64,000 nt of DNA from an uncultured Alphaproteobacteria bacterium (GTDB taxonomy: Bacteria > Pseudomonadota > Alphaproteobacteria > HIMB59). The first letter of the stretch is position 1. Each line of letters starts with the position of its first letter. The position numbers and the translations under genes were made by a program. This document shows, in pieces, positions 17,980-28,369 of the stretch. The notes under the pieces are model-generated. The model did no database searches, was not told where the DNA came from, and worked only from the letters and a program-made list of their open reading frames with translations. The DNA is taken from NCBI GenBank assembly GCA_902611415.1, contig CACLZM010000006.1, forward strand, positions 1-64,000, given 5' to 3'.

Positions 17980-19691
17980 TGGTTGATAAAAGCAAATTAC
18001 CAAGTAGACATGTTTCTGTAGGTCCTAAAAGTGCACCACATAGAGCTTTTTATTATGCTATGGGCATTACCGAAGAACAGATTAAACAACCTTTTGTCGG
18101 TGTAGTAACTACATGGAATGAGTCTGCCCCTTGCAATATTTCACTTTCTCGCCAAGCTCAATCAGCCAAAAAAGGTGTGTGGGATGCAAAAGGTACACCA
18201 AGAGAATTTACCACCATTACTGTTACTGATGGTATTGCTATGGGTCATGAGGGAATGAAATCTTCTTTAACTAGTAGGGAGATTATAGCTGACTCAACTG
18301 AACTTTCTGTAAGAGGGCACTGTTATGATGCCTTAGTTGGTTTAGCGGGGTGTGATAAATCTTTGCCAGGTTTAATGATGGCAATGCTAAGACTTAATGT
18401 GCCATCTGTATTTATGTACGGTGGATCTATATTACCAGGTGTTTATAAGGATAAGGACGTAACTATAGTAGATGTTTTTGAAGCTGTTGGAAAACATTCA
18501 ACAGGAAAGATTTCAGACCAAGAACTCCATGACATTGAATGTGTTGCCTGTCCATCAGCTGGATCCTGTGGCGGACAGTTCACCGCAAATACTATGGCAT
18601 GCGTTTCAGAGACTATTGGTTTAGCACTTCCAGGCTCTGCTATGACACCAGCTCCCTATGAAAGTAGAGATAAATACGCTTATGAAAGTGGAAGAGTGGT
18701 TATGGAATTAATCGAAAAAAACTTGAGACCTAGGGATATTGTTACAAAACAATCACTAATTAATGCGGCTGTGGTTGTTTCAGCATCAGGTGGATCAACC
18801 AACGCAGGTTTACATCTACCTGCTATGGCTCATGAAGCTGGTATTGAATTTACTTTGGAAGATGTATGTAATATTTTCCAATCAACACCTTATATAGGTA
18901 ATTTAGCCCCTGGGGGGAAATATGTAGCTAAAGATTTATATGAAGTTGGTGGCGTTCCTGTTCTAATTAAAGCACTCATTGATGGCGGGTTGATTGATGG
19001 ATCATGCATGACTGTTACTGGAAAAACGTTAGCTGAAAATGTAAAAGATGTGGAGTTACCAAAAAATCAAGATGTTGTTTATCCTGTCAGTAGCCCAATA
19101 ACTAAAACAGGCGGCGTGGTAGGTTTGAAAGGTTCACTGGCTCCAGATGGTGCAATCGTAAAAATAGCTGGACTTAAAAAATTACAGTTCAAAGGAAAGG
19201 CAATTTGCTTTGATAGAGAAGAACATGCTCTAGACGCTGTCTTAAATGGTAAAATTAAACCTGGTCATGTTGTTATTATAAGATACGAGGGTCCAAAAGG
19301 AGGTCCAGGTATGAGAGAAATGCTATCTACCACTAGTGCCCTTTACGGACAAGATCTTGGCGAAGAGGTAGCTTTAATTACTGACGGAAGGTTCTCTGGA
19401 GGTACACGAGGTTTTTGTATTGGCCATGTAGGTCCAGAGGCTTATGATTGCGGACCTATAGCGTTAGTTGAAGATGGTGATGAAATAGAAATTGATGCTG
19501 AGAAAAATTTACTAAATTTGAATGTAGATGAAAAAACGTTATCCGATAGAAAAACTAAATGGGTTAATAAAGAACCAGAGTTTATGTCAGGTACTTTATG
19601 GAAATACATGAAAACTGTTGGACCTGCAAACCTAGGGGCAGTTACTCACCCTGGTGGTAAATTAGAAAAAAAGACTTATTCAGATATTTAA
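17979..19691 (+). CDS. ilvD: Dihydroxy-acid dehydratase
   Basis: RHVSVGPKSAPHRAFYYAMG, GCDKSLPGLMMAM, CPSAGSCGGQFTANTM. Confidence 0.97.
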   Translation: MVDKSKLPSRHVSVGPKSAPHRAFYYAMGITEEQIKQPFVGVVTTWNESAPCNISLSRQAQSAKKGVWDAKGTPREFTTITVTDGIAMGHEGMKSSLTSREIIADSTELSVRGHCYDALVGLAGCDKSLPGLMMAMLRLNVPSVFMYGGSILPGVYKDKDVTIVDVFEAVGKHSTGKISDQELHDIECVACPSAGSCGGQFTANTMACVSETIGLALPGSAMTPAPYESRDKYAYESGRVVMELIEKNLRPRDIVTKQSLINAAVVVSASGGSTNAGLHLPAMAHEAGIEFTLEDVCNIFQSTPYIGNLAPGGKYVAKDLYEVGGVPVLIKALIDGGLIDGSCMTVTGKTLAENVKDVELPKNQDVVYPVSSPITKTGGVVGLKGSLAPDGAIVKIAGLKKLQFKGKAICFDREEHALDAVLNGKIKPGHVVIIRYEGPKGGPGMREMLSTTSALYGQDLGEEVALITDGRFSGGTRGFCIGHVGPEAYDCGPIALVEDGDEIEIDAEKNLLNLNVDEKTLSDRKTKWVNKEPEFMSGTLWKYMKTVGPANLGAVTHPGGKLEKKTYSDI

Positions 19692-20447
19692 ATCTATAAG
19701 AATAGGGCAATGATCAGAGGGTCTATCCATATCGCGGTATTCTTTTAATACTTTTAGTTTCATTATTTTACTTTTCAAAAATGGAGATAAAAGAAAAAAG
19801 TCTATTCTTATTCCTTCCTCTTTTCCAAATTTGTAAGTTTTATAATCAAAAAAAGTATAACTTTGTTTTTTTGGAGTAGTCTTGAACACATCAATTAGAT
19901 CTAGATTTATTAATTTATAGAATTCTTTTCTAGATTGAGGTTGTGCTAAAGCATCATTTTTATATTTTTTAATATCATGAGCATCTTCATCATCTGGAAT
20001 AACATTAAAATCTCCCATTAATAAAACTTCATATTCTTTTTTAAGTATTTCTATTTCTTTATAAAGTAATTTCATCCATTCAAGCTTATTTGTAAATTTA
20101 TCTGTATCTATAGGATTTCCATTAGGAAAATAACAATTGAGGATTGCTAAATTTTTATCTTTTATAATGACTGTATTGTTTCTTGCTTGTGTCATATTTA
20201 ACTTCTTTAAGGGATTTTCACTTAATGTTATTTCTCTTTTACAAGAAACACTTACCCCATTATAGCTTTTTTGAGTTTCAGCCACTGTTTTCAATGAAAA
20301 TTGATTAAAAAAATTTTCTACGTATTCTTTATCTAATATCTTCAGTTCTTGTAAGCAAATTATATCTGGAGCTTCTGATTTTACTATTTGTTCTATTAGT
20401 GGTTCTCGTGCTCTTAAAGAATTTACATTCCAACTAATAATTTTCAC
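19680..20447 (-). CDS. xthA: Exodeoxyribonuclease III
   Basis: MKIISWNVNSLRAR, CLQELK, GDFNVIPDDED, SDHCPI. Confidence 0.92.
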   Translation of the reverse strand: MKIISWNVNSLRAREPLIEQIVKSEAPDIICLQELKILDKEYVENFFNQFSLKTVAETQKSYNGVSVSCKREITLSENPLKKLNMTQARNNTVIIKDKNLAILNCYFPNGNPIDTDKFTNKLEWMKLLYKEIEILKKEYEVLLMGDFNVIPDDEDAHDIKKYKNDALAQPQSRKEFYKLINLDLIDVFKTTPKKQSYTFFDYKTYKFGKEEGIRIDFFLLSPFLKSKIMKLKVLKEYRDMDRPSDHCPILIDLNI

Positions 20448-20449
20448 AA

Positions 20450-20776
20450 TTAAACGCTAAATGATGTGCCACAGCCGCAAGAATTTTTAGCATTAGGATT
20501 TGAAATAGAAAAACTAGAACCTATTAATTCATCTTTATAATCTAATTCAGACTCATTTATGAAAGTCATAGAATTCTTATCAATCAAAATTTGTAAATCT
20601 TTAAAATTAAATACATGATCTTTGGTTTCATTAATTACATTTTCACTTTTAAATACGTACTGAAAGCCAGAACATCCACCACCTTTGACTCTGATTCTAA
20701 AATATTTCATATTTTGATCTTTTAGAACTTCTTGAATTTTATTTATAGCTTTATCTGTTATATTAATACTTCCCAT
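20450..20776 (-). CDS. erpA: A-type iron-sulfur insertion protein (ErpA/IscA family)
   Basis: RVKGGGCSGFQY and NSCGCGTSFSV. Confidence 0.88.
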   Translation of the reverse strand: MGSINITDKAINKIQEVLKDQNMKYFRIRVKGGGCSGFQYVFKSENVINETKDHVFNFKDLQILIDKNSMTFINESELDYKDELIGSSFSISNPNAKNSCGCGTSFSV

Positions 20777-21886
20777 ATGTTCAATAATTTATCAGCTTTA
20801 CCAGAAAATTCAAAAGGAAGACTTCACGATGAAATAAATGATCATCGATCACTCTACGAGAGAGATAGAGACAGAATTTATCATTCAACAGCCTTTAGAA
20901 AACTAAAAGATAAAACACAAGTATTTATGTTTGAAAAAGGTGACTATTATAGAAATAGACTAACACATACTCTTGAGGTGTCTCAAATAGCAAGATCTAT
21001 AAGTAGAAAATTGTCTTTAAATGAAGATCTCACAGAATGTATAGCGCTATCTCATGATTTAGGTCATAGTCCTTTTGGTCATGTGGGCGAAGAAATAATT
21101 ACTCAAGAATTAGATGCAAATTTTAACCATAATTATCAATCATTTAGACAAATTACATTATTAGAAAAGAGATATATAAATTTTGATGGTTTAAATTTAA
21201 CTTGGGAAACAATAGATGGCTTAATAAAGCATAATGGAAAAATTGAAGAAACAAATAGAAACTATGACTTATCAAAAAATTTTAAATTTGATTTAAATAA
21301 GAATCCCTCATTAGAGGCTCAAATCGCATCCTTGTCTGATGATATAGCTTACATAGCTCATGATTTCGATGATGCTTTAAGATCAGGTATTTTGACAATA
21401 TCTAGTTTAGCTGAAAATAAAGAACAATTTAATTTTATAGATTTTTCATACATTGCAAACTTAGATAAAAGTATTGCAAGAAATTACTTTTCAAGGTCCA
21501 TTATGAACTACTTAATTTTGGATCTTCTTAACGAAACTGAAAATACTCTTTCTAATAATTCACAAATACGATCAATTGAAGATGTTATAATAAACACAAA
21601 TTTTTTGGTTAAGTTTAGTCCTCCAGTATTAGATAAAGTAAAATTTCTTAAAAACTTTCTATTTGAATTTTTTTACACATCTGATCTTGTATATAAAAAT
21701 AGAACGCAAGCAGAAAAAATTTTAGTATCTATAATAAAATTATTAAATAATGATACCTCTATGCTTCCATCTAAATGGAAAGAAAAATTACTATCTGATA
21801 CAGATAAGCAACAAATTATAGTCGATTATGTATGTGGTATGACAGATCAGTATGCTATAAATTTCTATAAAAAATATGTTACATAA
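20777..21886 (+). CDS. dgt: dGTP triphosphohydrolase-like HD protein
   Basis: STAFRKLKDKTQVF, RLTHTLEVSQIARSI, ALSHDLGHSPFGHVGEE, DDIAYIAHDFDDALR; start set at ATG 20777. Confidence 0.92.
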   Translation: MFNNLSALPENSKGRLHDEINDHRSLYERDRDRIYHSTAFRKLKDKTQVFMFEKGDYYRNRLTHTLEVSQIARSISRKLSLNEDLTECIALSHDLGHSPFGHVGEEIITQELDANFNHNYQSFRQITLLEKRYINFDGLNLTWETIDGLIKHNGKIEETNRNYDLSKNFKFDLNKNPSLEAQIASLSDDIAYIAHDFDDALRSGILTISSLAENKEQFNFIDFSYIANLDKSIARNYFSRSIMNYLILDLLNETENTLSNNSQIRSIEDVIINTNFLVKFSPPVLDKVKFLKNFLFEFFYTSDLVYKNRTQAEKILVSIIKLLNNDTSMLPSKWKEKLLSDTDKQQIIVDYVCGMTDQYAINFYKKYVT

Positions 21887-23525
21887 TTTAAAAAAATCTC
21901 TTTTTGAAATATTAATTAAAATTGATAAAAACGTTAGTATTAATTTTGATGATGTTGAAGTTGAAACACTTTTTGACAAAAAAGGTGATTTTACAACTAA
22001 TGCTGCACTAAAATTTTCAAAAATATTTGGAAAAAATCCAAATCAATTAGCAGATATTATTTTAAAGAGTATTAACTTAAATAATTTTGAAAAAGTAGAA
22101 ATTGCTGGACCTGGTTTTATAAATTTTTTTCTTAAGGATGAAAGTTTTAATCCTCAATTATTCAATAATAAAAAAGAATTTACTGAAAATGAAAAGGTAA
22201 ATATCGAATTCGTATCTGCAAATCCAACAGGCCCATTACATCTAGCACATGGAAGAGGTGCAGTTGTTGGTGATATTTTATCTAATTTATTTGAGTATTT
22301 TGGACATCCTGTAACTCGAGAATATTATGTAAATAACACAGGAAATCAAATTAATGAATTTCTATCTTCAATACTTTATTCGATTTCACACACTTATAAT
22401 CTCAATCTTAATGAAAAACAATTTTACAAAGGTGATTACATTAATGATATAGCAAAGAACTGTTACGAAAAATTTAAACCTTTATTTGATAATAAGCTAA
22501 GTTCCGATGAGAAAAACAATATAGTAAATTATGCTATAGAAAATCTTGTCAACCAGACGCTTCAAACACTTGGCACAGCAGGGATTAAATTCGATCAAAT
22601 TTCATATGAAACAACCATTATGGGCAAGGGTCATCTCCCATTAATTCTTGAAAAATTTAAGCAAAAAGATCTAACTTACGAAGGTCAATTAAATGCACCT
22701 AAAGATTTTACGGGCACTTTAAAGGATAATCAGCTAACAATATTTAAATCAACTCTTTTTGAGGATGATGAAGATAGAGCATTAACTAAAAATGATGGCA
22801 CTCCCACTTATTTTGCAAATGATATTGCTTATCATGAAGATAAGTTTCAAAGAGGATTTAATAAATTAATAAATATATGGGGCGCTGATCATTTAGGATA
22901 TCTCAAAAGATTGTCATCAGCGATAACTTCTTTACACCCAAAAATTGATTTTTCAGTTGTTTTTTGCCAAATTGTCAATTTAAAACGCGATAATAAAATA
23001 CAAAAACTCTCAAAAAGAGAGGGTAACATTTTTGAACTTAAAAATTTAATAGATGAAATAGGAATTGATAATTTTAGATATTTTATGTCTTACAGAAAAA
23101 ATGATACTCACATGGATTTAGACATAGATTTAATAAAGAGAGAGAATAAAGAAAATCCTATTTATTATATTCAGTATTCTTATGCTAGAACACAATCCAT
23201 TTTAAATAAGGTAAATAAAGTTGTTGATACACCCGTTATAATTACTTCAGAATTAAAAAATTTATATAAAAAATTATTGGATTGGGATAATGTAGTAAAA
23301 TCTGCATATTTAAAAAAAGAAGTTCATTTAATAGCACACTACTTAGAGAGTTTGTCTTCATATTTCCATACATTATGGTCCTCCTCAAAAAATAAACCAT
23401 CTGTAAAATTTTTAGATAATGAGAATAATATTTCTTTTAATATAATTAAGTTATTACATAATTATCAAAATGTCTTAGACGAAGGATTAAAAATTTTAGG
23501 TATAAAGCCTAAATTAAAGATGTGA
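21876..23525 (+). CDS. argS: Arginyl-tRNA synthetase
   Basis: VEFVSANPTGPLHLAHGRGAVVGD, LKRDNKIQKLSKREGN. Confidence 0.96.
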   Translation: MLHNLKKSLFEILIKIDKNVSINFDDVEVETLFDKKGDFTTNAALKFSKIFGKNPNQLADIILKSINLNNFEKVEIAGPGFINFFLKDESFNPQLFNNKKEFTENEKVNIEFVSANPTGPLHLAHGRGAVVGDILSNLFEYFGHPVTREYYVNNTGNQINEFLSSILYSISHTYNLNLNEKQFYKGDYINDIAKNCYEKFKPLFDNKLSSDEKNNIVNYAIENLVNQTLQTLGTAGIKFDQISYETTIMGKGHLPLILEKFKQKDLTYEGQLNAPKDFTGTLKDNQLTIFKSTLFEDDEDRALTKNDGTPTYFANDIAYHEDKFQRGFNKLINIWGADHLGYLKRLSSAITSLHPKIDFSVVFCQIVNLKRDNKIQKLSKREGNIFELKNLIDEIGIDNFRYFMSYRKNDTHMDLDIDLIKRENKENPIYYIQYSYARTQSILNKVNKVVDTPVIITSELKNLYKKLLDWDNVVKSAYLKKEVHLIAHYLESLSSYFHTLWSSSKNKPSVKFLDNENNISFNIIKLLHNYQNVLDEGLKILGIKPKLKM

Positions 23526-23668
23526 AAAATCTAAAAATAGTAATAATAATTTTTTTTCTAATACTGACTTTATTATTTTCCTATCTGTTTTTTGATAATT
23601 ACTTGAAGTATATTTTTTTTGATAATTTTATAACTATTACTGCTGATGAATTTGATTTTATAAAATGA
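23522..23668 (+). CDS. Small 48 aa single-TM protein candidate
   Basis: Own translation from GTG at 23522: MKNLKIVIIIFFLILTLLFSYLFFDNYLKYIFFDNFITITADEFDFIK*, overlapping both argS and nagZ ends. Confidence 0.5.
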   Translation: MKNLKIVIIIFFLILTLLFSYLFFDNYLKYIFFDNFITITADEFDFIK

Positions 23669-24681
23669 ACTTTCCAATAATTATATCCATAAAAAGTATT
23701 GCTTTATCTAAACAAGAAAAAAATTTTATTTCTAAGATAAAACCTTTTGGGGTAATAATTTTCGCAAGAAATATCAGTAATATCTCTCAAATTTCAAAGT
23801 TAAATCAATCAATTAAATTGTTGAGTAAAAATACATTAATATTTATTGATCAAGAGGGTGGTATTGTAAATAGATTTAAAAAATTCAAAGAATTTAATTT
23901 TTTAGATAATTTTGAGTTATATAAGATTTATTTAAGGTACCCCTCTTTATCCAAACAGTTAGTTTTTTTAAAGTCTTTCATAACATCGTATTATCTAAAA
24001 AAACTAAATTTTGATGTTAATACTGTTCCAGTCCTAGATTTACCAATTAAAAATACAATCCTAATGATTAAAAAAAGAGCTTTTGGACCCAATATTAATA
24101 TCAATATAATTTTGCAGAAAATATTACTAGATAACTTGAGTTACTTTGGACTAATTCCAATAATGAAACATATCCCAGGACATGGTGTAACAAATAAAGA
24201 CTCACATTTAACTTTGCCAATAACAAAATTAAGTAAATCTTCTCTTCAAAACCACATTAAAATATTTAAATATTTTAATAAAATACCTTTAGCAATGACT
24301 GCACATATTAAATATCTTTCGTGGGATAAAAATAACATCGCTACTTTTTCAAGTTATATTATTGATAACATCATTAGAAAAAAAATTGGGTTCAAAGGTT
24401 TAATTATATCTGATGATCTAGAAATGAATGCAAATATTTATCATATTAAGGATGCTATTAAGTTAGCTAACTTTTCTAAATTAGATGTTATTTTAGATTG
24501 TAGCTCTGATTTGGATAAATATAGTGAAATTATAAATTCGTTTAATGTTTCAAATAATTATGTAAATGTTCATAAATCCAATAAACTTCAGCAATATAAG
24601 AAAAAATTAGACTTTAAATCTATTAATATTAATCACTATCATGAATTGTATAATCTATTGTTAAAAATTAATGGATTCTAA
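23665..24681 (+). CDS. nagZ: beta-N-acetylhexosaminidase (GH3)
   Basis: FIDQEGGIVNRF, PIMKHIPGHGVTNKDSHLTLP, GLIISDDLEM. Confidence 0.88.
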   Translation: MNFPIIISIKSIALSKQEKNFISKIKPFGVIIFARNISNISQISKLNQSIKLLSKNTLIFIDQEGGIVNRFKKFKEFNFLDNFELYKIYLRYPSLSKQLVFLKSFITSYYLKKLNFDVNTVPVLDLPIKNTILMIKKRAFGPNININIILQKILLDNLSYFGLIPIMKHIPGHGVTNKDSHLTLPITKLSKSSLQNHIKIFKYFNKIPLAMTAHIKYLSWDKNNIATFSSYIIDNIIRKKIGFKGLIISDDLEMNANIYHIKDAIKLANFSKLDVILDCSSDLDKYSEIINSFNVSNNYVNVHKSNKLQQYKKKLDFKSININHYHELYNLLLKINGF

Positions 24682-25405
24682 CCTAAATATAGACATTAAA
24701 GACTACAATGGACCTTTAGATGTTCTTTTAGAACTTGTTCATAAAAATAAATTTGATTTAAAAAATCTACCAATACTTAGTCTTTGTAACCAATATATTG
24801 CTTTTATTGTAGATTTAAAAAAGGTTAGCATAGAGATAGCATCTGAATATTTACTAATGGCTGCTATTATGGTCTTTTTAAAATCTAAATACCTTGTAAA
24901 TAAAGATAAAGAAGAGGATGTTAAAAAAGTAACAAGATTTCTTACAAACCGATTAACAATACTAGAACTTGTGAATAAAAATAGTATTAAGTTATTCGAG
25001 CTTCCTAAATTCAAACAAGAATTTTTTCCAAATACACAAAAACATAAATTAAAAATTGAAAAAAACTTTGTAATTAAAGATAAGCTAATTGATCTTTTAA
25101 AGGCTTATGCAAATATTCATAAAAGAAATCAGCAATATACTTTAAAGTTTAGCTCGACCAAATTATTTACTATCAAGGATGGCCAAAATGTTATCTCTAA
25201 GGAAATTCTATCTAACCAAGATTGGTTTACATTAAAGAGTTTATTGCCAGATAATTTAAAATCTGACATTTTGAATAAATCATTTTTTTCCAGCACATTT
25301 AATGCTAGCCTTCACATGGCAAAAGAAGATAAAAATGAAGAAAAAAAAATAGTAATTAAGCAATCTTTTCCATTTTCTGATATATATTTAAAAAAAGATG
25401 AGTGA
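24671..25405 (+). CDS. scpA: Segregation and condensation protein A
   Basis: IKDYNGPLDVLLELVHKNKFDLKNLPI..., followed by scpB. Confidence 0.9.
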   Translation: MDSNLNIDIKDYNGPLDVLLELVHKNKFDLKNLPILSLCNQYIAFIVDLKKVSIEIASEYLLMAAIMVFLKSKYLVNKDKEEDVKKVTRFLTNRLTILELVNKNSIKLFELPKFKQEFFPNTQKHKLKIEKNFVIKDKLIDLLKAYANIHKRNQQYTLKFSSTKLFTIKDGQNVISKEILSNQDWFTLKSLLPDNLKSDILNKSFFSSTFNASLHMAKEDKNEEKKIVIKQSFPFSDIYLKKDE

Positions 25406-26048
25406 AACTTCACAAAAAATAGAAGCTTTAATATTTGCTTCAAGCAAGCCAGTTTCAGAAAATGAAATAAAAAAAAGACTAGATATTAATGAAGATATAT
25501 CTGAAGTCATGTCCAACTTAGAAACTGCTTATCAACATAGAGGTATAAATTTAAAAAAAATATCCAATAAATGGATTTTCTTAACAAATACAGAAGTCAG
25601 TGAGATCTTTCATGAAAAAAAAGAAATTCAAAAAAGACTTTCAAAACAAGCTATAGAGACATTAGCAATAGTTGTTTATCATCAACCTATAACAAAATCA
25701 GAAATCGAAAGTATTAGAGGAGTTGTTATAGGGCAAGGAATATTTGATCAATTAATGGAGTTTGGATGGATAGCTCCAGGAGGTCGAAAAGAGGTTCCAG
25801 GTAGACCTATTCTTTGGGGTACCACTGAAGACTTTCTTTTACATTTTGGCTTAGGTACTCTAGATAATCTTCCTGGAATTGAGGAAATGAAAAACTCAGG
25901 AATATTAGATGAAAATTTTGCTTCAATGAATATTCAAGAGGTTTCAGATGATTTAAACAAGGATGAAGCATTTATAGATGATGACGATGAAGCAGAAACT
26001 CTTGATGAGTTCTCAAAAAGCCAATTGACTCAAAATAATGATACTTGA
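25398..26048 (+). CDS. scpB: Segregation and condensation protein B
   Basis: EALIFASSKPVSENEI, ALETLAIVVYHQPITKSEIESIRGV-like region, GRKEVPGRPILWGTTEDFLLHFGL. Confidence 0.93.
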   Translation: MSETSQKIEALIFASSKPVSENEIKKRLDINEDISEVMSNLETAYQHRGINLKKISNKWIFLTNTEVSEIFHEKKEIQKRLSKQAIETLAIVVYHQPITKSEIESIRGVVIGQGIFDQLMEFGWIAPGGRKEVPGRPILWGTTEDFLLHFGLGTLDNLPGIEEMKNSGILDENFASMNIQEVSDDLNKDEAFIDDDDEAETLDEFSKSQLTQNNDT

Positions 26049-27084
26049 TGTTAAAGATCTTCACCACTCTTTCGGTGAGGTGAATGCTATAAATAAACTA
26101 AGTTTTTCAATAGAGCACAATTCGATTGTTTCTATTTTGGGTCCCTCCGGCTGTGGAAAAACTACTTTAATTCGATTAATAGCTGGTTTGGAAGAAATTC
26201 AAAAGGGACAAATATCTTTTGAGGGTAAATTAGTTGCAAACGAAAAATTTAATACTCCCCCTGAGCAAAGATCAATCTCTTACGTTTTCCAAGACTTTGC
26301 ATTATTCCCTCACATGAATGTAAAAGAAAATATTAGTTTTGCAGCAAGCTCTAAAGTGAATAAAAAACAGTTGATTGATCAAGTTATACAATTAGCAAAA
26401 GTTGAAAATTTTCTTGATAAATATCCGCATGCTCTCAGTGGAGGAGAGCAGCAAAGAGTAGCATTAGCAAGGTCAATAGCTGTTCAACCACGACTATTAC
26501 TTTTAGATGAACCTTTTTCTGATTTAGATACTAATTTAAAAAAGGAAATTATTGATGACACGCTTCACTTAATAAATAGCTTGGACTCCTCTGCTATTGT
26601 TGTAACACACAATGCCGAAGAAGCTATGTTTCTCAGCAATGTTATTGTTGTTATGGAAAATGGAAGAATAGTTCAGATAGGAAAACCTCGTGAAATCTAC
26701 TTTAATCCTTCTAATGTTTATGTTGCCTCTTTGTTTGGAGAGGTTAATATTTTTCAGACGAAAGTTCTAAATAATAAATGCGAAACCCCTTTAGGCTTAC
26801 TAGATACAAAAAACTTTAAAGATAACCAACAAGTAAATGTAGTAGTTAGACCTGAGGCTATTAAATTGAATGTTGAAAAATCTCCTTTGACAAGTCCTAA
26901 CTCTGGAGTTGTAGTTGACTCTAAATTTTTAGGAAATAGTGCTATAATTCATATGACAGTTAATGATAGAAATAATAATAAACATCACATTCATAGCAAA
27001 TTGATTGGAGAATTTTTGCCTGCTCCTGCAAGTTCAGTATCTTTTTCATTAGATCTTAATCACGTATTCATTTTTCCTAGATAA
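26038..27084 (+). CDS. ABC transporter ATP-binding protein (FbpC/PotA-like)
   Basis: LGPSGCGKTTLIRLIAGLE, LSGGEQQRVALARSIA, LLLLDEPFSDLD, TOBE-like C-terminus. Confidence 0.92.
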   Translation: MILDVKDLHHSFGEVNAINKLSFSIEHNSIVSILGPSGCGKTTLIRLIAGLEEIQKGQISFEGKLVANEKFNTPPEQRSISYVFQDFALFPHMNVKENISFAASSKVNKKQLIDQVIQLAKVENFLDKYPHALSGGEQQRVALARSIAVQPRLLLLDEPFSDLDTNLKKEIIDDTLHLINSLDSSAIVVTHNAEEAMFLSNVIVVMENGRIVQIGKPREIYFNPSNVYVASLFGEVNIFQTKVLNNKCETPLGLLDTKNFKDNQQVNVVVRPEAIKLNVEKSPLTSPNSGVVVDSKFLGNSAIIHMTVNDRNNNKHHIHSKLIGEFLPAPASSVSFSLDLNHVFIFPR

Positions 27085-27112
27085 GATATCAATAATATAG
27101 TAAAATTTATTT

Positions 27113-27307
27113 ATGGGTGCTTTTAGCATATGGCATTGGATAATTGTTTTAATTATTGTTCTTTTATTGTTTGGTAAAGGAAAAATACCCACTTTGATGG
27201 CAGATATGGCAAAAGGTATTAAGTCATTCAAGAGCAATATGGCCGAGGATGATAAACCAACTAATCCAGATAAAGACGATCAAGACAATCAAAATAAGGA
27301 CCAGTAA
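27113..27307 (+). CDS. tatA: Sec-independent translocase TatA
   Basis: [40 protein letters not shown]; followed by tatB and tatC. Confidence 0.95.
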   Translation: MGAFSIWHWIIVLIIVLLLFGKGKIPTLMADMAKGIKSFKSNMAEDDKPTNPDKDDQDNQNKDQ

Positions 27308-27609
27308 TGTTTTCTTTAGGTTGGATGGAGATATCCATCATCCTAATTATTACAGTAATAGTTGTAGGCCCTAAAGAAATACCAACTGTTATTAAATTCT
27401 TAAAAAGTATAACTTCAGGTTTGGGAAAACTCTCCAGAGAATTTAAATCAACTGTAAATGAGATATCACATATAGAGGAAGTAAAAGATATCAAAAAGGA
27501 AATTTTAGACACTAAAGAGTCAATAGTAAAAGAGGGAAAAGAATTAGACGAATTTATCGAAAAAAGTAATGATCAAATTATGAGAGATGAAAATAATGAC
27601 CGAAGCTGA
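27307..27609 (+). CDS. tatB: Sec-independent translocase TatB
   Basis: [34 protein letters not shown]. Confidence 0.93.
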   Translation: MFSLGWMEISIILIITVIVVGPKEIPTVIKFLKSITSGLGKLSREFKSTVNEISHIEEVKDIKKEILDTKESIVKEGKELDEFIEKSNDQIMRDENNDRS

Positions 27610-28348
27610 TAGCTCTATGAATTTCTTCGATCATATAAAAGAACTAAGACAAAAACTTTTATATGTCATAATTTTCTTTATTGTTACATTTATAATTTCT
27701 TTTTATTTCTCTCAATCAATATTTGAATTTCTAGCTAAACCTCTCACATCAATTTTGGGAGAGGGTAATGGATTAATTTATACAGCCTTACAAGAGGCTT
27801 TTATAACGAATGTTAAAGTAGCTTTTTTTACAGCAGCTTTTATTTCTTTCCCATTTTTATCAATACAGATTTGGTCTTTTGTTTCACCAGGATTACTTAA
27901 AAAAGAAAAACAAATTTCATTACCAACTTTAGTAGCTATCCCTTTTTTGTTCGTCCTAGGCGCTGCTGTTGTTTACTATGTTATATCACCGGTAGCATGG
28001 AAGTTTTTTTTAAGTTTCCAAACTTCACAAGCAGACGGTATCAATATTACACTTCAAGCTAAAATGAACGAATATTTGTCCTTGATGATGACATTTATTT
28101 TTGCTTTTGGGTTAGCTTTTCAATTACCTGTTATTTTACTATTACTTGTGAAATTTGGTATTCTTACTATCGCTCAATTAGTTTCATTTAGAAAATATGC
28201 AATTGTTTTATCATTTGTATTTGCTGCAATTGTAACACCACCTGATCCATTCTCACAAATTTCTCTAGCGTTACCCGTAATAATTTTATATGAAATATCT
28301 ATTCTTGTTTCTAAATTTATGGCTAAACGTCATAATAAAAAAGAATGA
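27596..28348 (+). CDS. tatC: Sec-independent translocase TatC
   Basis: FFDHIKELRQKLLYVI, SFPFLSIQIWSFVSPGL, FGLAFQLPVILLLL; start set at MTEAD. Confidence 0.95.
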   Translation: MTEADSSMNFFDHIKELRQKLLYVIIFFIVTFIISFYFSQSIFEFLAKPLTSILGEGNGLIYTALQEAFITNVKVAFFTAAFISFPFLSIQIWSFVSPGLLKKEKQISLPTLVAIPFLFVLGAAVVYYVISPVAWKFFLSFQTSQADGINITLQAKMNEYLSLMMTFIFAFGLAFQLPVILLLLVKFGILTIAQLVSFRKYAIVLSFVFAAIVTPPDPFSQISLALPVIILYEISILVSKFMAKRHNKKE

Positions 28349-28369
28349 AAATACTAATAAAAGATAGTT

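Noticed and set aside
27261-27512. 83 aa minus-strand ORF
   Set aside because: Antisense to tatA/tatB; no independent evidence.
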